DNA from: Tubulanus polymorphus
Taxonomy: Eukaryota; Nemertea; Palaeonemertea; Tubulaniformes; Tubulanidae
NCBI RefSeq assembly: GCF_964204645.1
Contig: NC_134032.1
Span: 15,432,275-15,496,274 of the forward strand
Length of the DNA: 64,000 nt
Direction of reading: 5' to 3'
Under the pieces are notes generated by a model. It ran no database searches. It worked only from the letters and a program-made list of their open reading frames with translations, and had not been told where the DNA came from. The position numbers and the translations under genes were made by a program. Positions 60,196-64,000 of the stretch are shown piece after piece. How positions within the stretch are numbered: position 1 is the stretch's first letter; the number at the start of each line of letters is the position of its first letter.

Positions 60196-62775
60196 CTATC
60201 CAAAAATCTTTTTCGAAAATTCTGAAATGAAAGATAAAAAAAAGAAATCCATAAATTTCTGTACTAGACATTAGTAATTAGATTCCCGATGATGCCCTGA
60301 GTCGGGCTTGCTGGGTTGGGAACTATCAACGATACATTTACTCTTGAGTGGGGCTCGCTGGGTTGATGGGCAAACTTTGATTCTACTACGATGGGTACCA
60401 GTAAAATGGGCCCAATCTATGGGTTGAACTATTTTGTAAAGCTGGGTTCCGGTGAGGTTTGGGGCTCAGTGAGGGTGAGGGTGAGGCCCAGTGGGTTGGG
60501 GCCAGGTGAGGTTTGGGCTCTGTGAAGGTGAGGCACAGTGGGTTGGGGCCCCGGTGAGGGTTAGGGCCCCGGTGAGGGTTGGGGCTCAGTGAGGGTGAGG
60601 GTGAGGCCCAGTGGGTTGGGGCCAGGTGAGGTTTGGGCTCTGTGAAGGTGAGGCACAGTGGGTTGGGGCCCCGGTGAGGGTTAGGGCCCCGGTAAGGGTT
60701 GGGGCCCCGGTGAGGGTTAGGGCCCCGGTAAGGGTTGGGGCCCCGGTGAGGGTGAGGGTGAGGCCCAGTGGGTTGGGGCCCCGGTGAGGGTTGGGGCCCC
60801 GGTGAGGGTTGGGGCTCAGTGAAGGTGAGGCACAGTGGGTTGGGGCCCCGGTGAGGGTTAGGGCCCCGGTAAGGGTTGGGGCCCCGGTGAGGGTTAGGGC
60901 CCCGGTAAGGGTTGGGGCCCCGGTGAGGGTGAGGGTGAGGCCCAGTGGGTTGGGGCCCCGGTGAGGGTTGGGGCCCCGGTGAGGGTTGGGGCTCAGTGAA
61001 GGTGAGGCACAGTGGGTTGGGGCCCCGGTGAGGGTTGGGGCCTGGAGATGGCGCTTCTCTCTTACCTTCATAATTAACTTTACCGTCTCCGTCAATATCG
61101 GCTTCACGAATCATTTCATTGATTTCTTCATCGGTTATATTTCTTTGCAAACCAGTCATTACATGTCTCAATTCGGCGGCGCTGATAAAACCGTTGCCGT
61201 CCTTGTCGAAAACTCTGAAAGCCTCTCGGATTTCTTCCTCGCTATCGGAGTCCTTCATCTTACGGGCCATCATCGTTAAAAATTCGGGGAAATCAATTGT
61301 ACCGTTTCCTAGATTAGAGAAAGAAATCTGTTGTCAGAATTTTTCTTTTCTTTTCCAAAGAAAATCCCATCGATCTTTGTAACGATTTAAAATGATATGA
61401 TTCAGGGAAAAAAGGATTTTTTTTTCTAAATACAAGCATAAAGAAAAAGTGCAGTTGTTATATACATCTTAACTTTTTGACTCAAATATGTGCCAGTTTT
61501 CAAAACTGATTCCTTCCAAAATATGTCAGAGTTGGTGTCAAATACTGAGTAAGAGTTTGAGAAATACAGTAGACTCTGTCTCTTACTGCGGTAAAGTTGA
61601 GACCGGTAAAATTCTACCCCGAGTTGGTGTCAAATACTGAGTAAGAGTTTGTGAAATACTGTAGACTCTGTCTCTTACTGCGGTAAAGTTGAGACCGGTA
61701 AAATTCTACCCCGAGTTGATGTCAAATACTGAGTAAGAGTTTGCGAAATACAGTAGACTCTGTCTCTTACTGCGGTAAAGTTGAGACCGGTAAAATTCTA
61801 CACCGAGTTGGTGTCAAATACTGAGTAAGAGTTTGTGAAATACAGTAGACTCTGTCTCTTACTGCGGTAAAGTTGAGACCGGTAAAATTCTACCCCGAGT
61901 TTGTGTCAAATACTGAGTAAGTGTTTGTGAAATACAGTAGACTCTGTCTCTTACTGCGTTAAGTTGAGACCGGTAAAATTCTACCCCGAGTTGGTGTCAA
62001 ATACTGAGTAAGAGTTTGTGAAATACAGTAGACTCTGTCTCTTACTGCGGTAAAGTTGAGACCGGTAAAATTCAAATTAAATAAGGACTACTTAGATAAA
62101 TTGTTATTGAAATTGAATATTTTAGGTTTGAAAACTTTCATGGATCAGTTAACTATAACGTTTGTCTTACCCTCTGTGTCAACTTCTTTAATCATGTCCT
62201 GTAATTCGGGTTCAGTTGGATTCTGACCCAGTGACCTCATTACGGTTCCCAATTCTTTAGTCGTGATCGTTCCACTGCCATCTTTATCAAACATCAAAAA
62301 CGCTTCTTTGAATTCTGTAAGGATATTATCAAAGTGTTTAAAAGTCGAGTTTTAGCGATCTGTCGATTTGATAATGATTTTGTACATAATTTGATTAGCT
62401 TGCGTCGCATGTGAAATTGAAGTAGGAAAAATGAAAACTTTGAGATACGAACGTGTTGTTTGTTCCTCGGTAAATTTGTCAGCCTGTCAGGAAATTAGAA
62501 AAAATAAAATAGATTATATTTCAATAACTTTTTCTTGAAACTGGAACGTCGACCAGGTTTTGTGGCTTATCGCAATATAAGCCACAGGCTAAGTTTCACC
62601 AAAACGAATTTAAAAAAAAGTTCAATCAAGTTTTCAAGATCTTCTGAATAATGAAGTCATTGAATCGTTTTAAGGGTTTAAAAACTGTTTCGCCCGAAAC
62701 TGATCGTGGCCCCGCTATAACCAAACATTCGCAACAAATTTTAAAAACAGTTTTTTTTTCTCGATGACTCACCAT
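60196..62775 (-). CDS. Diverged calmodulin paralogue, five-exon gene (copy 2)
   Basis: Same architecture as the 2.1-4.4 kb calmodulin: exons 62775-62773 (ATG), 62483-62453, 62314-62171, 61308-61066, 60221-60196, coding for 148 residues. All internal exons match copy 1 in length (31, 144, 243 bp). The N-terminus is [10 protein letters not shown] and the donor after exon 2 is again GTTCGT. Loop I is [12 protein letters not shown]; loop II is [12 protein letters not shown], with Glu for Asp at position 3; loops III and IV are canonical. The region before loop IV ([15 protein letters not shown]) and the tail (EFSKKIFG then stop) differ from copy 1. The gene is open throughout, so it is probably functional or only recently released from constraint. 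Introns 3 and 4 hold a 92-bp and an 18-bp-based minisatellite. If TM9SF1 continues beyond the window, this gene is nested antisense in its last intron. Confidence 0.88.
60440..61050. repeat. 18-bp G-rich minisatellite, calmodulin-2 intron 4
   Basis: Units GGGGCCCCGGTGAGGGTT / GGGGCCCCGGTAAGGGTT with interspersed GGCCCAGTGGGTTGGGG and CAGTGAAGGTGAGGCAC blocks form longer repeats. G runs suggest quadruplex potential. On the minus strand the frame stays open from exon 4 into the array. Confidence 0.95.
61530..62075. repeat. 92-bp tandem repeat, calmodulin-2 intron 3
   Basis: Six copies of GAGTTGGTGTCAAATACTGA / GTAAGAGTTTGTGAAATACA / GTAGACTCTGTCTCTTACTG / CGGTAAAGTTGAGACCGGTA / AAATTCTACCCC. 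Confidence 0.95.
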
Positions 62776-63130
62776 GATTGAACTGTGTCTATAGGTTGTC
62801 GTGTGTCGAACGTTAGTTAGGATTATGTCGTGTAGGTCAGGTGTACGCCTTATATCCACCAGTGCTGACCAGCAGACGCCAAATCGAGGCTTTATTTGCT
62901 GCATTATTAACAATATCCGTCTCGATCTGTGCCCACAAGTTGACCCGGCCGGTCGCACCCACAAGTTAAACCCGGCCGGTCACGCTTCTATTGAGTACAT
63001 TCATTATCTATATATATCCTGTCTGTACATTATATGCTACCAGTCAATTATTCTTAGGCACAGACCAAAACTCTGTTGTTAATTATGCAGCAAAGAAAGC
63101 CTCGATTCGGCCTGTACTGGCTAGTGTATA

Positions 63131-63207
<77 letters not shown>
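63131..63207. repeat. (TA)n microsatellite
   Basis: About 75 bp of pure TA, upstream of calmodulin copy 2. Confidence 0.97.
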
Positions 63208-63214
<7 letters not shown>

Positions 63215-63450
63215 CAGTATTTTGCATGATTGGATTGTTAGAAGGATAAGTTTCGCGGTAGACTCGAACCCATACAGGTTCTAATCCCGCGGACTGATCA
63301 GATGCCAATGAGAATGCCGGTTTGCTAGCGTATCTCTTTAACACCCGTATTGCTCGGGTTAGTTTTACTACCAACGGGTGGCGCTGTATGTAAATTTCAC
63401 ATAAATCAACGACTTTCGGCTATTAGCGGTACTTAAAGGCCGACTTCAAG

Positions 63451-63458
63451 TATAAAAG
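63451..63458 (+). promoter_or_regulatory. Candidate plus-strand TATA box
   Basis: TATAAAAG followed 25-35 bp downstream by CAACTTTTTCAGCTCAGC, an initiator-like region. A second TATAAAAA lies at about 63,988. No plus-strand gene is recognisable before the window ends. Confidence 0.3.
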
Positions 63459-64000
63459 GCCATCATCTGACAGGTCAACTTTTTCAGCTCAGCTGGAATC
63501 AGAAATAAGAATTTTTTTTGCCTAATTGGGTTTTACCCTCAGCTGCAGTAGAATGTGGGGGAGTAATGTAGTAATCAAGTCCTTTTTAGGAAGGCCATAG
63601 GAGACATGGGCCCGATATTACACTGCTCTGTAGATGAGGCCCTGTGTGGAAATTGAATTTGAATATGAATTTTATTTCTCAATAAATATTCAATTGCGTA
63701 CATAATTACAATATATAGCATAGACGGAATATAATTTATTGAAATTGTGCCATTTCACTAGAAATGTTGACCGTAACGCGTCGTCGTAGAGAATCAGGTC
63801 TGAATCTGACGTCCTTGCTCTAAATTCTGCTCTCTTGCTCTACATCTAACCCTAGCCGTTAAAATGAGTTACTACGCTGTTTTTTTGCCCGTCTGCTAAC
63901 CTTGAACTCTGCGCCGGGAGAAGAGGTGAATATAGATGAAATATCGCTTGTCGCTTGACAATATTTTTTGCCTGATTGACGGCTGTTTATAAAAACGAGG

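Larger units (their letters stand above)
62776..64000. other. Upstream flank of calmodulin copy 2, no gene recognised
   Basis: Contains the motif block shared with calmodulin copy 1 in both orientations (62,884-62,915 and 63,075-63,115), the (TA)n tract and the candidate TATA boxes. The missing TM9SF1 terminal exon was looked for here and not found. Confidence 0.5.

Overview
The window is nuclear DNA from an animal: AT-rich, intron-rich and loaded with tandem repeats and small foldback elements. The splice signals, a calmodulin gene split right after its ATG, and the protein matches (DCAF13, TM9SF1, calmodulin) point to a bilaterian invertebrate. A marine lophotrochozoan is my best guess, but nothing in the window proves the phylum. 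No bacterial or viral gene content, rRNA or CRISPR was seen.

Layout. 2.08-4.39 kb, minus strand: a complete five-exon calmodulin gene. 5.67-13.15 kb, minus strand: a complete eleven-exon DCAF13/Sof1 gene, most of whose introns carry minisatellites or foldback elements. 13.2-42.7 kb: a repeat block. It holds a decayed array of duplicated 120-bp exon modules (15.3-16.9 kb), a 59-bp satellite (17.4-18.9 kb), a 14.8-kb satellite of two interleaved monomers of about 108 and 121 bp (18.9-33.7 kb), a tandem segmental duplication with a Cys-rich exon (33.7-37.9 kb), a large foldback (38.3-38.6 kb) and AT-rich repeats. 42.8-47.9 kb, minus strand: an unrecognised candidate gene (TATA/CRE promoter plus a GC-rich terminal exon), with a broken Penelope-like GIY-YIG endonuclease fragment between them. 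48.98-59.40 kb, plus strand: thirteen exons of TM9SF1; its last exon, about 70 residues, is not found before the window ends. An intronless class A GPCR lies antisense inside TM9SF1 intron 8 (54.9-56.2 kb). 60.2-62.8 kb, minus strand: a second, diverged five-exon calmodulin with the same intron positions as the first.

The recognisable genes are mostly housekeeping: SSU-processome/CUL4 adaptor, endomembrane nonaspanin and calcium sensor. They are not an operon or pathway. The noteworthy signals are a 244-bp near-identical tract shared by two otherwise diverged calmodulin genes 58.7 kb apart; a triplicated, in-frame splice acceptor with embedded CTCF-like motifs in TM9SF1; a hammerhead-ribozyme-like core present head-to-head in a foldback element; an unrecognised gene made of duplicated symmetrical 40-codon exons; and foldback elements whose interiors have expanded into minisatellites.
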